From: DAINRZ01 sp964634885
GTDB taxonomy: Bacteria; Bacteroidota; Ignavibacteria; Kapaibacteriales; UBA2268
DNA length: 64,000 nt
Assembly: GCA_964634885.1 (NCBI GenBank)
Contig: CAZWLN010000003.1
Span: 62,001-126,000 of the forward strand
Direction of reading: 5' to 3'
The translations under genes and the position numbers were made by a program. Positions 1 through 7,311 of the stretch are shown in pieces (position 1 is the first letter of the stretch; every line of letters starts with the position of its first letter). The notes under the pieces were generated by a model. The model had not been told where the DNA came from. It did not search any database and saw only the letters and a list, made by a program, of their open reading frames with translations.

Positions 1-65
1 CACAAACGAACGGCCGCCGACAGGCCGGCGGCGCCGGCGCCGACGATAATAACGCTCCTATTCAT
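1..65 (-). CDS. N-terminus of an FAD/NAD(P)-binding oxidoreductase (cut by window edge)
   Basis: Reading the minus strand from an ATG at 65-63 gives 21 codons that run off the window. They begin M-N-R-S followed by a beta strand and the dinucleotide-binding motif V-G-A-G-A-A-G-L-S-A-A, the classic GxGxxG Rossmann signature placed right at the N-terminus, as in FAD-dependent oxidoreductases, amine oxidases and phytoene-desaturase-like proteins. The start codon overlaps the stop of the upstream leucine-rich-repeat gene by 8 nt (65-58), which suggests translational coupling in one minus-strand transcript. The class of oxidoreductase cannot be told from 21 residues. Confidence 0.65.
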   Translation of the reverse strand, partial: MNRSVIIVGAGAAGLSAAVRL

Positions 66-1392
66 TATTATCTATGTACAGGCTGCTGCTGTTGGTTTCC
101 TTCAGGAAAAGTTCAACCATATCATTGGCGATCTGGTTCCCTTTGGTTGTCACCCACTTAAGGGAGATCGAACGGAGCAGGTTCTGGGGTAAAGAAGACA
201 GCCGGTTATTGCTAAGGTTCAGTGAAACGAGGGCAGGCAATTTTGCCAGGCCATCGGGGACTACGGAAAAGTTGTTGTACGCAAGAGACAGGTCGCTTAG
301 AAGCGGAAGCCTGAAGAGTGCGTCCGGCAACTCTGCCAGCATATTGTGCGACAGGTTCAGGATTGTCAGGTTTCTCAGCTCTCCGAGAAATTCGGGAATT
401 GTTGACAGTTCATTGCCGGCAAGGCTGATCCTTGACAGGCATTTCAGGCTTTTGAGCGATTCAGGTACGGACCTTATCCCGCAGCTGTCCCAGTCCAGGT
501 CTTCGAGTGAGTCTAAGGACGCAATCGACTCGGGCAGTGTCCTGACCTTTGTTCTTGAGATCGAGAGGTGCCTCAGTTTCTTCAGGTTGCCGATGTCCCC
601 CGGAAGCGAATTCAGGGGATTGCCTGAAAGGGAAAGCCTGCTAAGCCTTTTCAGGCCGCCAATCTCACTGGGCAGCGTTTCCAGCTTGTTGTCTTCTGCC
701 GACAATACCAATAATCTGTCAAGGCTGCCGATCTCCTTAGGCATTGCTGATATTTTATTGTCAGTGACTGCAAGTTTCCTCAGCTTCCTGAGTTTCCCAA
801 TGGAAGCCGGCAGGGACTCGATCCTGTTTTTCGTAACCGCAAGCTCTTCGAGGTTCTCAAGCTCGCCTATGTTTTCAGGCAGGCTTGCAAGCCTGTTGTT
901 GAACAGGTAAAGTATCTTAAGCTTCTTCAATTGGCAGATGCTGTTCGGAAGCTTGTACAGGATGTTTTTCTGTAACTGCAGTTCTTCCAGGTTCTTAAGT
1001 TTGCCGATGCATTCCGGCAGGTATTTCAGTTCGCAGTCGCGAATGTTCAGCTTTCTCAGGTTGGTGAGGTTGCCGATGGACTCGGGCAGGCTGGTAATGT
1101 CGTTGCCGGTAAGTATCAGTGTCCTCAGGTTCTTAAGCCTGCCGATGGACTCGGGTAAAGGCGTGTTTTCCATGTAGGCATAGCTCAGGTCCAGGGAAAA
1201 ACAACTGTCCGGATCCTCGAGTGCCTCTTCCAACGATTCGAAGACGCGCAGCGAGTCTTCACTGTAAACCTCTTCTTCAAAGCTGTCATTGGTTTCCTCC
1301 TCGCTGAATTTCTTCGGTTGACAGGAGGGGAGAATGGCAACGATCAATGAAAATGCCACTAATGCTATAAAATTTTTTAATAATGATGCCAT
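58..1392 (-). CDS. Leucine-rich-repeat lipoprotein
   Basis: The 444-residue protein begins with a hydrophobic signal and a lipobox ending at Cys24 (L-P-S-C), so it is likely a lipoprotein. After an acidic linker (about 30-60) come about 15 leucine-rich repeats of 23 residues (about 65-430) with the pattern LxxLxLxxNxLxxLPxxIGxL, the bacterial/plant-PIRL-like LP type. Such repeats form a curved solenoid for protein binding; no enzymatic domain is visible. The gene is followed with an 8-nt overlap by a flavoprotein gene that leaves the window. The ligand cannot be inferred. Confidence 0.85.
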   Translation of the reverse strand: MASLLKNFIALVAFSLIVAILPSCQPKKFSEEETNDSFEEEVYSEDSLRVFESLEEALEDPDSCFSLDLSYAYMENTPLPESIGRLKNLRTLILTGNDITSLPESIGNLTNLRKLNIRDCELKYLPECIGKLKNLEELQLQKNILYKLPNSICQLKKLKILYLFNNRLASLPENIGELENLEELAVTKNRIESLPASIGKLRKLRKLAVTDNKISAMPKEIGSLDRLLVLSAEDNKLETLPSEIGGLKRLSRLSLSGNPLNSLPGDIGNLKKLRHLSISRTKVRTLPESIASLDSLEDLDWDSCGIRSVPESLKSLKCLSRISLAGNELSTIPEFLGELRNLTILNLSHNMLAELPDALFRLPLLSDLSLAYNNFSVVPDGLAKLPALVSLNLSNNRLSSLPQNLLRSISLKWVTTKGNQIANDMVELFLKETNSSSLYIDNNE

Positions 1393-1431
1393 ATAACTAT
1401 TATCAATATTTTACAAAATTGAAAAAAAAAA

Positions 1432-1460
1432 CAAATATAAATGAAAAAATCAATTTACAA
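1432..1460 (-). promoter_or_regulatory. Possible Bacteroidota-type promoter for the LRR lipoprotein gene
   Basis: On the minus strand a TATATTTG element (1439-1432) lies about 40 nt upstream of the LRR start codon, with a TTG at 1460-1458, 18 nt further upstream. The Bacteroidota consensus is TTTG-N19-21-TAnnTTTG, so the -7 element fits well and the spacing is one base short. The region is very AT-rich, so a chance match is possible. Confidence 0.3.
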
Positions 1461-1514
1461 AATCAAATTTTATTATTATTTGAAATGTAATTATATTTGT
1501 AATTCTATATTTAC

Positions 1515-1596
1515 GCGGACGTGGCGGAATTGGCAGACGCGCTAGACTTAGGATCTAGTGGGGCGACCCGTGAGAGTTCGAGTCTCTCCGTCCGTA
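1515..1596 (+). tRNA. tRNA-Leu (anticodon UAG)
   Basis: The 82-nt cloverleaf has acceptor stem GCGGACG (1515-1521) pairing with CGTCCGT (1589-1595, one G-U pair) and discriminator A1596. The anticodon stem CTAGA/TCTAG encloses loop CTTAGGA with anticodon TAG, which reads CUA and related Leu codons. The long variable arm marks a class II tRNA, as expected for leucine, and the T-arm loop is TTCGAGT within a GAGAG/CTCTC stem. The 3' CCA is not encoded. A TATATTTG -7-like element sits at 1492-1499, just upstream. Confidence 0.95.
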
Positions 1597-1638
1597 CGAT
1601 TGAAAAAAATATTTTGTATATAAATTTTAGGTACAACA

Positions 1639-3033
1639 TTGGAAAAAGCATATAAAGAGATAAGCAGCAGCATGAGGGAAGTGGAACTTACCCTGACAAA
1701 AGAGGATCTGCAGCCGATTTATGATAAAGCTTATAAAGAAGCTCAGCCATTAATCGACATGAAGGGCTTCAGGAAAGGCAAAGTGCCGATGAATGTCGTT
1801 AAAAAGTACTTCGGCAAGAACATCGAAGCCAATGCCGTCAACGATTCGATGACTGACATATTCAACAAGCTGATGAAGGAAGACGACCTCCGTGTCGTCG
1901 GTACTCCTCAGTTGGTCAAGGTCAACGAAACCGAAGAAAACACTGTCCTGACAGTTATGTTCGAGGTACTTCCCGACTTCGAACTGGGCGACTACAAAAG
2001 CCTGAAACTCTACGAACCGGTTCACGTTGTCAACGACGAGGAGATCGAATACGAAATCGGGAACATCTGCATCAATCTCGGCACCTTCTCCCATGTTGAA
2101 TCCATCGAAGATGAATATAATCTCGTTAACCTTCAGATGACGCCTCTCGACAACGATACTTACGAACCGCTTGCCGGAAGAGAGCCGTACAACTCACGGG
2201 TCTTCCTTGCAGACAAACGCGGCGACGGTGTGGAACAGATGAAAGAAGCCCTGATGAACCGTACTAAGGGCGACAACTTTACTTTCGTTCCGAAGAAACT
2301 TTCCGAAAGTGAAGCGACTGAGACGTTTAATGTGAAGATACTCGACATCGAACATGTAGTGCCCAGGGAGTATGACAATGCAATGGTTGAGGAATACACC
2401 AAAGGCAGGTTCAATACTACCACGGACTTCCGCGAGGAGGTAGGTTTCAGGCTCCAGGAAGAATGGGACAAGAAAACGCGCCACGAGATCGAAGAGCAGA
2501 TAATCGGGAAGCTTCTTGAAATGCATCATGATGTCGATCCACCTCAGGCTTTTATTTACAATGTGATGGAAGCAATGGTAGAAGACATCAAAGCACGATA
2601 CAAGGACCTTCCGAACAAAGACAAGATCACTGTTCAGAGCATGTATCCCAGCCTCTACCCCGTTGCCTCAAAAACTGTACGCTGGGATATCATACGCCAG
2701 CGCATCGTTGACGCCGAAGGCCTGAAGATCGAAGACCATGACATCGAAGCTGACGTCGAGGCCGAATCTGCAAGATATGGCATCGACAAAGAAGAAATGA
2801 AGAAGATATTCTTTGAAAATCCGAACATCATGAACACACATCTCAATAAAAAAGTCTTCGACTTCATAATCGATTTTGCTGAGATGGAAGACATCTCCTT
2901 CGAAGAGTATGAGAAAACAATTAAACCTCAGCATTACGGCCACGACCATAACCATGACCACGACCACGGCCACAATCATGACCACGACCACGATCATGAC
3001 CATGAACACGAAACAGAAGAAGAAGACAATTAA
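1639..3033 (+). CDS. tig: Trigger factor, ribosome-associated chaperone, with histidine-rich tail
   Basis: This 464-residue protein has the trigger factor order: an N-terminal ribosome-binding domain (about 1-145) containing the G-F-R-K-G-K-V-P ribosome-docking signature near residue 45, a middle region in the FKBP/PPIase position (about 150-240) that looks degenerate, and a long helical C-terminal chaperone domain (about 245-430). It should bind nascent chains at the ribosome exit tunnel. The start is a TTG at 1639; the next ATG (1672) would remove the first beta strand of the ribosome-binding domain, so TTG is preferred. The last about 30 residues are an unusual His/Asp-rich run ending in acidic residues, like the metal-binding tail of SlyD. 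Confidence 0.93.
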   Translation: MEKAYKEISSSMREVELTLTKEDLQPIYDKAYKEAQPLIDMKGFRKGKVPMNVVKKYFGKNIEANAVNDSMTDIFNKLMKEDDLRVVGTPQLVKVNETEENTVLTVMFEVLPDFELGDYKSLKLYEPVHVVNDEEIEYEIGNICINLGTFSHVESIEDEYNLVNLQMTPLDNDTYEPLAGREPYNSRVFLADKRGDGVEQMKEALMNRTKGDNFTFVPKKLSESEATETFNVKILDIEHVVPREYDNAMVEEYTKGRFNTTTDFREEVGFRLQEEWDKKTRHEIEEQIIGKLLEMHHDVDPPQAFIYNVMEAMVEDIKARYKDLPNKDKITVQSMYPSLYPVASKTVRWDIIRQRIVDAEGLKIEDHDIEADVEAESARYGIDKEEMKKIFFENPNIMNTHLNKKVFDFIIDFAEMEDISFEEYEKTIKPQHYGHDHNHDHDHGHNHDHDHDHDHEHETEEEDN

Positions 3034-3080
3034 TAGAATGATTCAGAACAGCAGTTATCGCTTCCGTCAATAAATATCAA

Positions 3081-3113
3081 CGACACCCCGGCGGAATTTC
3101 CGTTGGGGTGTCG
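3081..3113 (+). terminator. Hairpin downstream of trigger factor
   Basis: A 9-bp perfect stem, CGACACCCC (3081-3089) with GGGGTGTCG (3105-3113), encloses a loop that can itself pair (CGGAA with TTCCG). It lies 48 nt after the trigger factor stop. There is no clear U-tract, so it may be a terminator or an RNA-stabilising hairpin. Confidence 0.55.
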
Positions 3114-3160
3114 TGTATATATAAATACATAGAATTTAAACAATTAGACGACATTTAATT

Positions 3161-3192
3161 CTTGCTTTTAAATACTCATTTTCATATATTTG
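3161..3192 (+). promoter_or_regulatory. Candidate Bacteroidota-type promoter for the AbiEi-like gene
   Basis: A CTTG (3161-3164) is followed after 20 nt by TATATTTG (3185-3192), matching the -33/-7 layout TTTG-N19-21-TAnnTTTG known for Bacteroidota. It lies 45 nt upstream of the start codon at 3238 and downstream of the trigger factor hairpin, so it would give the AbiEi-like gene its own transcript. This is a consensus match only. Confidence 0.42.
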
Positions 3193-3237
3193 TACATATT
3201 TTATTTATTGATCACGTAACGTGAACATTATAATAAT

Positions 3238-4257
3238 ATGAACATCAGGAAAAAGCATATTGTTGATACTGCCCTGGAGAACCTCAGACAGACAGCTGAT
3301 GTTACAGGTTATTGGGAGGAAACGGCAAAATTTACCGCCTGCACAGAAAGCAATTGCGATGGGGTAATTACCTTCCGATTCAATGATCTATCCCTGGCTT
3401 TTAATGCCGAAATAATGCAGGAACCAAGGTATCATCAGTTAGAAATACTCTGGAAGAAATCGGTGGCGCTGAAGCCGCTCATTATCATCGCAAGGCATAT
3501 CTTTCCGGAAATAAAAAAGGGATTGAGAGCCCAAGGCGTTGCATACCTGGAGATGAACGGCAATATTTTCTTAAGGCAGCAGGGAGCCTGCTTATGGATT
3601 GATACGCAAAAGCCGTTAAAACACGAAAAGGAAGCCATGGTTGGGCGTGCCTTCACAAAAACCGGCCTGAAGGTAGTATTCAATTTCATTATTGATAAAG
3701 GGGCCATCGGACGGACTCACCGGGAAATTGCTCTCACAGCCGGAGTCGGATTGGGCAATATTAACTATATCATCAATGGGCTGAAGGAAAAAGGATTTGT
3801 CGTGGCAGCAGGCAGGAACAAACCGCCACTGCTCAGGAAGAAGGAACTCCTTCCTGTCTGGGCAGAACGCTATGCAGAAAAGTTAAAACCCGGTTTGCTG
3901 ATTGGTACTTTTCGGTTTCCAAACCACGAAGACTTTCACAACTGGAAAAACCTCGTATTGAAAAACCGGGAAACGGTTTGGGGAGGAGAAGCTGCTGCGG
4001 CCTTGGTCACTAATGACATCAATCATGCTATCCTTACGATATATACAGAAGAATCGAAAAGGGATATAATGTTGAATTACAGGCTTATTCCGGACCCACA
4101 AGGCAATGTCGCCGTTTACGAAAAATTCTGGAAAGCAGCTATCCATGAACACCAAACGGCACCACCCGAACTAATTTACGCCGACCTAATCAATTCAACT
4201 GACAGCCGTAATATAGAAGCCGCGACAAGGATATTGAATGAAATCATTGAATTTTAG
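3238..4257 (+). CDS. AbiEi-type antitoxin/transcriptional regulator (type IV TA family, AbiEi_2-like)
   Basis: The 339-residue protein resembles the AbiEi_2 antitoxins. A first domain (about 50-130) has the family pattern of a hydrophobic strand ending in ARH, then a G-V-A-Y-L-E-M-N-G-N segment. A winged helix-turn-helix follows (about 145-200), with G-L-K-V-V-F-N at its start and T-H-R-E-I-A as the first helix, suited to DNA binding and autorepression. The C-terminal region (about 210-339) resembles the toxin-interacting part. In known systems the next gene encodes an AbiEii nucleotidyltransferase toxin. Here only a 44-codon ORF follows, overlapping by 20 nt. The gene is either an orphan regulator or the survivor of a decayed pair. 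Confidence 0.7.
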   Translation: MNIRKKHIVDTALENLRQTADVTGYWEETAKFTACTESNCDGVITFRFNDLSLAFNAEIMQEPRYHQLEILWKKSVALKPLIIIARHIFPEIKKGLRAQGVAYLEMNGNIFLRQQGACLWIDTQKPLKHEKEAMVGRAFTKTGLKVVFNFIIDKGAIGRTHREIALTAGVGLGNINYIINGLKEKGFVVAAGRNKPPLLRKKELLPVWAERYAEKLKPGLLIGTFRFPNHEDFHNWKNLVLKNRETVWGGEAAAALVTNDINHAILTIYTEESKRDIMLNYRLIPDPQGNVAVYEKFWKAAIHEHQTAPPELIYADLINSTDSRNIEAATRILNEIIEF

Positions 4258-4372
4258 TACCTGGCCTGCTTTTAATCAGGGTAGTAATGTGTATTACGAT
4301 TGCGAAACAATTCATGGAACCATTAGATGGGGCTGTGCTATTAATCCGGGAATTGATCAAAGGAATTTCTGA
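4238..4372 (+). CDS. Small ORF overlapping the AbiEi-like gene (44 aa), possible toxin remnant
   Basis: An ATG at 4238, 20 nt inside the 3' end of the AbiEi-like gene, opens a 44-codon frame ending at TGA 4372. The peptide starts M-K-S-L-N-F-S-T-W and is rich in aromatic residues and cysteine (Y-Y-D-C, W-G-C). The overlap and position are where the toxin of an AbiE-like pair would begin. No nucleotidyltransferase motif (GS-x10-DxD) is present, so it could be a truncated toxin start, a small independent protein, or chance. No family was recognised. Confidence 0.3.
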   Translation: MKSLNFSTWPAFNQGSNVYYDCETIHGTIRWGCAINPGIDQRNF

Positions 4373-4440
4373 AAATTGGAATGGGGTACTGAATGGAAAT
4401 AAATAAAATAAATAGTAGAATTTCACAAATTGATCACATA

Positions 4441-5409
4441 ATGAAATATATTACTGTTATATTATTTATATGCCTGTCTCTTCTCTCCTGCAGACGGGAG
4501 CCGCAGAAGCCTGTCTTCGTCGAAGGCAGGGCGCAGGGGACTATGTACCGCATTACATTCTACGGTGAGGACAGCCCGGGCCTTAGAAAGGGGGTCGATT
4601 CCATCTTCGGGGCAATCGACAATTCCCTATCCATCTACAATCCCAACTCGGTAATTTCATTATATAATACAAACAGGGCGGTTCAGCCTGACAGCCATTT
4701 CATCAGGGTGTTGACAGAAGCTATGTCTGTTGCTGCCGCCACCGGAGGTTACTTCGACTTCACCGTCAGGCCTGTTGCGGAAGCCTGGAAAAGAAACCGG
4801 GAAACAGCACTCGATTCAGCCGTGCCCGACAGCCTGAAAGTAATTACAGGCTGGCGTTTAGTGAAGTTTGAAGACGGGAAAATAGTAAAAAATACGCCGG
4901 GAGTGCAGATCGACCTGAACGCCATTGCCCAGGGTTACACTGTCGATGTACTTGGAGACTACCTGCTGGGCAGTGGCATTGAAAACTTCATCATCGAGCT
5001 TGGAGGCGAAGTAAAGGCTCACGGCTGCAAACCCGGCGGAACATCCTGGAATGCAGGCATTGAGAGGCCGCCGCAGGTAAACAGCAGACAGGGCGACGCC
5101 GTCCGTGTTGTGGCCCTCGACGATATGGCGCTGGCTACGTCCGGTTCATACCGGCAGTTTTACATAAGGGACGGAAAGAAATATACTCATATCATCGACC
5201 CGTTGACGCTGAGGCCTGTCCGGCACAACCTGCTGAGCGTTGCTGTAATGGCCCGCAAATGCTCCGTAGCCGATGCTTACGCTACTGCCTTCATGGCAAT
5301 GGGTTTGGAACGCTCTGTGCAATTCCTGAAACTCCATCCGGAATTGAAAGCATTTTTCATCCTTGCAGACAGCAGCCGGGGTTTCCGTACATTAGACAGG
5401 CTCCGGTAG
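4441..5409 (+). CDS. apbE: ApbE-family FAD:protein FMN transferase, lipoprotein
   Basis: This protein covalently attaches FMN from FAD to Thr/Ser of target proteins such as the Rnf/Nqr subunits, acting outside the cytoplasmic membrane. An ATG at 4393 is in frame, but starting at 4441 gives a clean lipoprotein signal with lipobox L-L-S-C (Cys17), so 4441 is preferred (322 aa, normal ApbE length). Family landmarks in order are R-A-Q-G-T-M-Y near residue 30, S-I-Y-N-P-N-S, D-L-N-A-I-A-Q-G-Y for FAD binding, the I-I-E-L-G-G-E strand, S-G-S-Y-R, H-I-I-D-P and the C-terminal metal-site segment A-D-A-Y-A-T-A. No Rnf or Nqr target is encoded nearby. Confidence 0.92.
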   Translation: MKYITVILFICLSLLSCRREPQKPVFVEGRAQGTMYRITFYGEDSPGLRKGVDSIFGAIDNSLSIYNPNSVISLYNTNRAVQPDSHFIRVLTEAMSVAAATGGYFDFTVRPVAEAWKRNRETALDSAVPDSLKVITGWRLVKFEDGKIVKNTPGVQIDLNAIAQGYTVDVLGDYLLGSGIENFIIELGGEVKAHGCKPGGTSWNAGIERPPQVNSRQGDAVRVVALDDMALATSGSYRQFYIRDGKKYTHIIDPLTLRPVRHNLLSVAVMARKCSVADAYATAFMAMGLERSVQFLKLHPELKAFFILADSSRGFRTLDRLR

Positions 5410-5604
5410 GCCCGGAGGATGATTCCCGGCTCTTCCGGCACAGAAGTATTTTAATAAAAAATGCAAATTCTCTGTGAAAATGTGAAACTTTTCCAATAAT
5501 CAATTGTTATAGTAGTTATTAATTGTGATAATTTTGAAAAAGTATTTAAAAATTATTTGAAATAAATATTATAATTTGAAAGATAATGGTCGTAAGAGGT
5601 TAAT

Positions 5605-6336
5605 ATGATAAGGAATTATATAAGTATCTGCCTGTTTTTGATTGCAATGGCATTGCCTTTGGCTGCACAGCCCAAACTTACCATCGACAAGGATTCACAA
5701 TACGACTGGGGTGTAGTCCGGCCAAGCCAAAGCCCGATAAAGACTGAATTCAAACTGTCGAACACGGGCTCCAATACTTTGATCATCAGGAAACTGGAAC
5801 CCGACTGCAGTTGTACGACGACTCCCCTCGACAAGGACACAATTGAGCCGGGTGAATACGCTACGCTGAAAGTGGAGATTAAGCTCAGTGAAAAAGAAGG
5901 CACAATGAAAAAACGCGTGAAGGTTTTCACGAACATCGAAGGCGCCGATTCGATGAAGATAATAATGATGTCTGCAACCGTTGTCCCGCCGCTGTCATTC
6001 TTTCCCAAGAGAATATTCAATTTCGGGATGGTGGAAATCGGCAAAGAAGCAACAAGCAAAATAGTAGTAACAAACGAGACACAGAAAAATATTACCGTAA
6101 AGAACGTCCGGGGCAGCCAGTATGTAACCCTGGACCTGAAAGACAACCAGGTACTGAAACCGGGTGAGGATATCACAATCACTGCAGTCCTGAAATCGGT
6201 CAAATCGGGGAATTTCAGCGATTTGATTACATTTGAGACCGACGATCCGGATACACCTTCCGTTAAGATGTATGCTACAGGAACGGTGGTAGGGCCGGTA
6301 AAAGGGCCTGATACCGGTACGAAGCCCGGAAAATAG
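5605..6336 (+). CDS. DUF1573 secreted protein with two Ig-like (ASH/Hydin-like) domains
   Basis: The 243-residue protein has a Sec signal peptide (cleavage near A-A-Q, about residue 22). The first domain (about 28-125) has the DUF1573 hallmarks: D-W-G-V-V near the start, F-K-L-S-N-T-G, then a C-S-C motif followed by acidic residues and an I-E-P-G-E turn. A second similar beta-sandwich (about 130-232) starts F-N-F-G-M-V and includes a K-P-G-E-D turn. DUF1573 proteins are common exported Bacteroidota proteins of unknown function. It stands alone, with AT-rich DNA on both sides. Confidence 0.85.
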   Translation: MIRNYISICLFLIAMALPLAAQPKLTIDKDSQYDWGVVRPSQSPIKTEFKLSNTGSNTLIIRKLEPDCSCTTTPLDKDTIEPGEYATLKVEIKLSEKEGTMKKRVKVFTNIEGADSMKIIMMSATVVPPLSFFPKRIFNFGMVEIGKEATSKIVVTNETQKNITVKNVRGSQYVTLDLKDNQVLKPGEDITITAVLKSVKSGNFSDLITFETDDPDTPSVKMYATGTVVGPVKGPDTGTKPGK

Positions 6337-6774
6337 AGGCCATTCCTTAGTAAGGTACTTACATTCTCATTCACTGGATTGATAATCTCAAGCTGGGTAT
6401 TGTCTGTCATTTCTGTGAATTTCCCTTTGAACATTTTTTCCGCCATTCTGAAAATACGTCTTTTGATATACCTTTCTTTACAGGGGTTTTACCCGATCTC
6501 CCGGGCTCAAAACCTGATCTCAAATGCTCTGCCGACAGGTCTGGACTGACAATTAGCAATTGCAAACGTACTATTTAGCCTTGCTAAAAATATTATTAAT
6601 ATTTAATAAATATTCATTTAAGTCTTTATTAATAAGGGTGTTGTCGAAAAAAATATGACAAGCAAATCGAATATATTACTATACTTACTCACTCGGCAGA
6701 TAGATAATTTTGATATTGAAATATTATAAATTATAATATAGTAGCGTGAATTATTATATTGTCGGAGTATTGAA
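6337..6774. other. Intergenic region, no gene seen
   Basis: No plus-strand coding frame of note is present. A minus-strand frame enters from the DUF1573 shadow and reaches position 6446, but it shows no family features. The last about 180 bases before the hydrogenase operon are very AT-rich and probably hold its promoter. A GGAG ends 7 nt before the hydC start and serves as a ribosome binding site. Confidence 0.5.
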
Positions 6775-7311
6775 ATGACGAAAAACTACAAGTGCAACTG
6801 CACGGAAGAAACGACAGAAGAAGAGTTGTATGCAATCCTCGACGAAGTAATCGAAGATTACCGGGGTAAGCAGGGCGCTCTGATACCTGTACTACAAATC
6901 ACTCAAAACCTGTTTGGTTATTTACCCGCCGACGCCATTAAGAGAATTGCCGTAAAAATGGGCAAGTCCTACAGCGAAGTGGCAGGTGTAATCAGCTTTT
7001 ATTCATTCTTTTCCACTTTCCCCCGCGGAAAATACATGGTCAGGGTATGCCTCGGCACTGCCTGCTACGTTCGCGGAGGCAAAGGTGTACTCGAAGCTCT
7101 CAACCGCCATCTGAAGATCGAAGTCGGACAGACAACTCCCGACAGGCTCTTCTCACTCGATATCGGCAGATGTTTCGGCGCCTGCGGTTTAGCACCCGTA
7201 ATCATGGTTAATGACGTAGTTCACCAAAGGGTGAAACCCGAAAAGGTCAACGAAATCCTCTCTTACTATAAATCAGTGGAAAAACAAGCTAAGAAGGAAG
7301 TAGAAGCATGA
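6775..7311 (+). CDS. hydC: NuoE-like [2Fe-2S] subunit of the [FeFe] hydrogenase complex (HydC type)
   Basis: The 178-residue protein matches the NuoE/HydC thioredoxin-like ferredoxin family. An N-terminal helical bundle (about 20-75, with the L-P-x-D-A-I-K-R-I-A type segment) precedes the [2Fe-2S] domain, whose four ligands are visible as C92-x4-C97 and C133-x3-C137 (C-F-G-A-C-G-L-A-P). In HydABC complexes this subunit passes electrons between the flavin subunit and the rest of the complex. A GGAG lies just upstream of the start. Its stop overlaps the next start by 4 nt (ATGA), showing translational coupling with hydB. An extra C-N-C near residue 7 is not a usual cluster ligand. Confidence 0.92.
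   Translation: MTKNYKCNCTEETTEEELYAILDEVIEDYRGKQGALIPVLQITQNLFGYLPADAIKRIAVKMGKSYSEVAGVISFYSFFSTFPRGKYMVRVCLGTACYVRGGKGVLEALNRHLKIEVGQTTPDRLFSLDIGRCFGACGLAPVIMVNDVVHQRVKPEKVNEILSYYKSVEKQAKKEVEA

Noticed and set aside
74..910. 278-codon plus-strand frame opposite the LRR gene
   Set aside because: It arises from the 69-nt period of the LRR coding DNA and its Leu/Arg/Ser pattern is a mirror of that repeat.
5616..6446. 276-codon minus-strand frame across the DUF1573 gene
   Set aside because: It is antisense to a clear DUF1573 gene; only its first about 37 codons lie outside, and they show no family features.
6595..6774. Promoter of the hydrogenase operon
   Set aside because: The DNA is AT-rich, but no TTTG-N19-21-TAnnTTTG pair was found at a convincing spacing, so no precise site is claimed.
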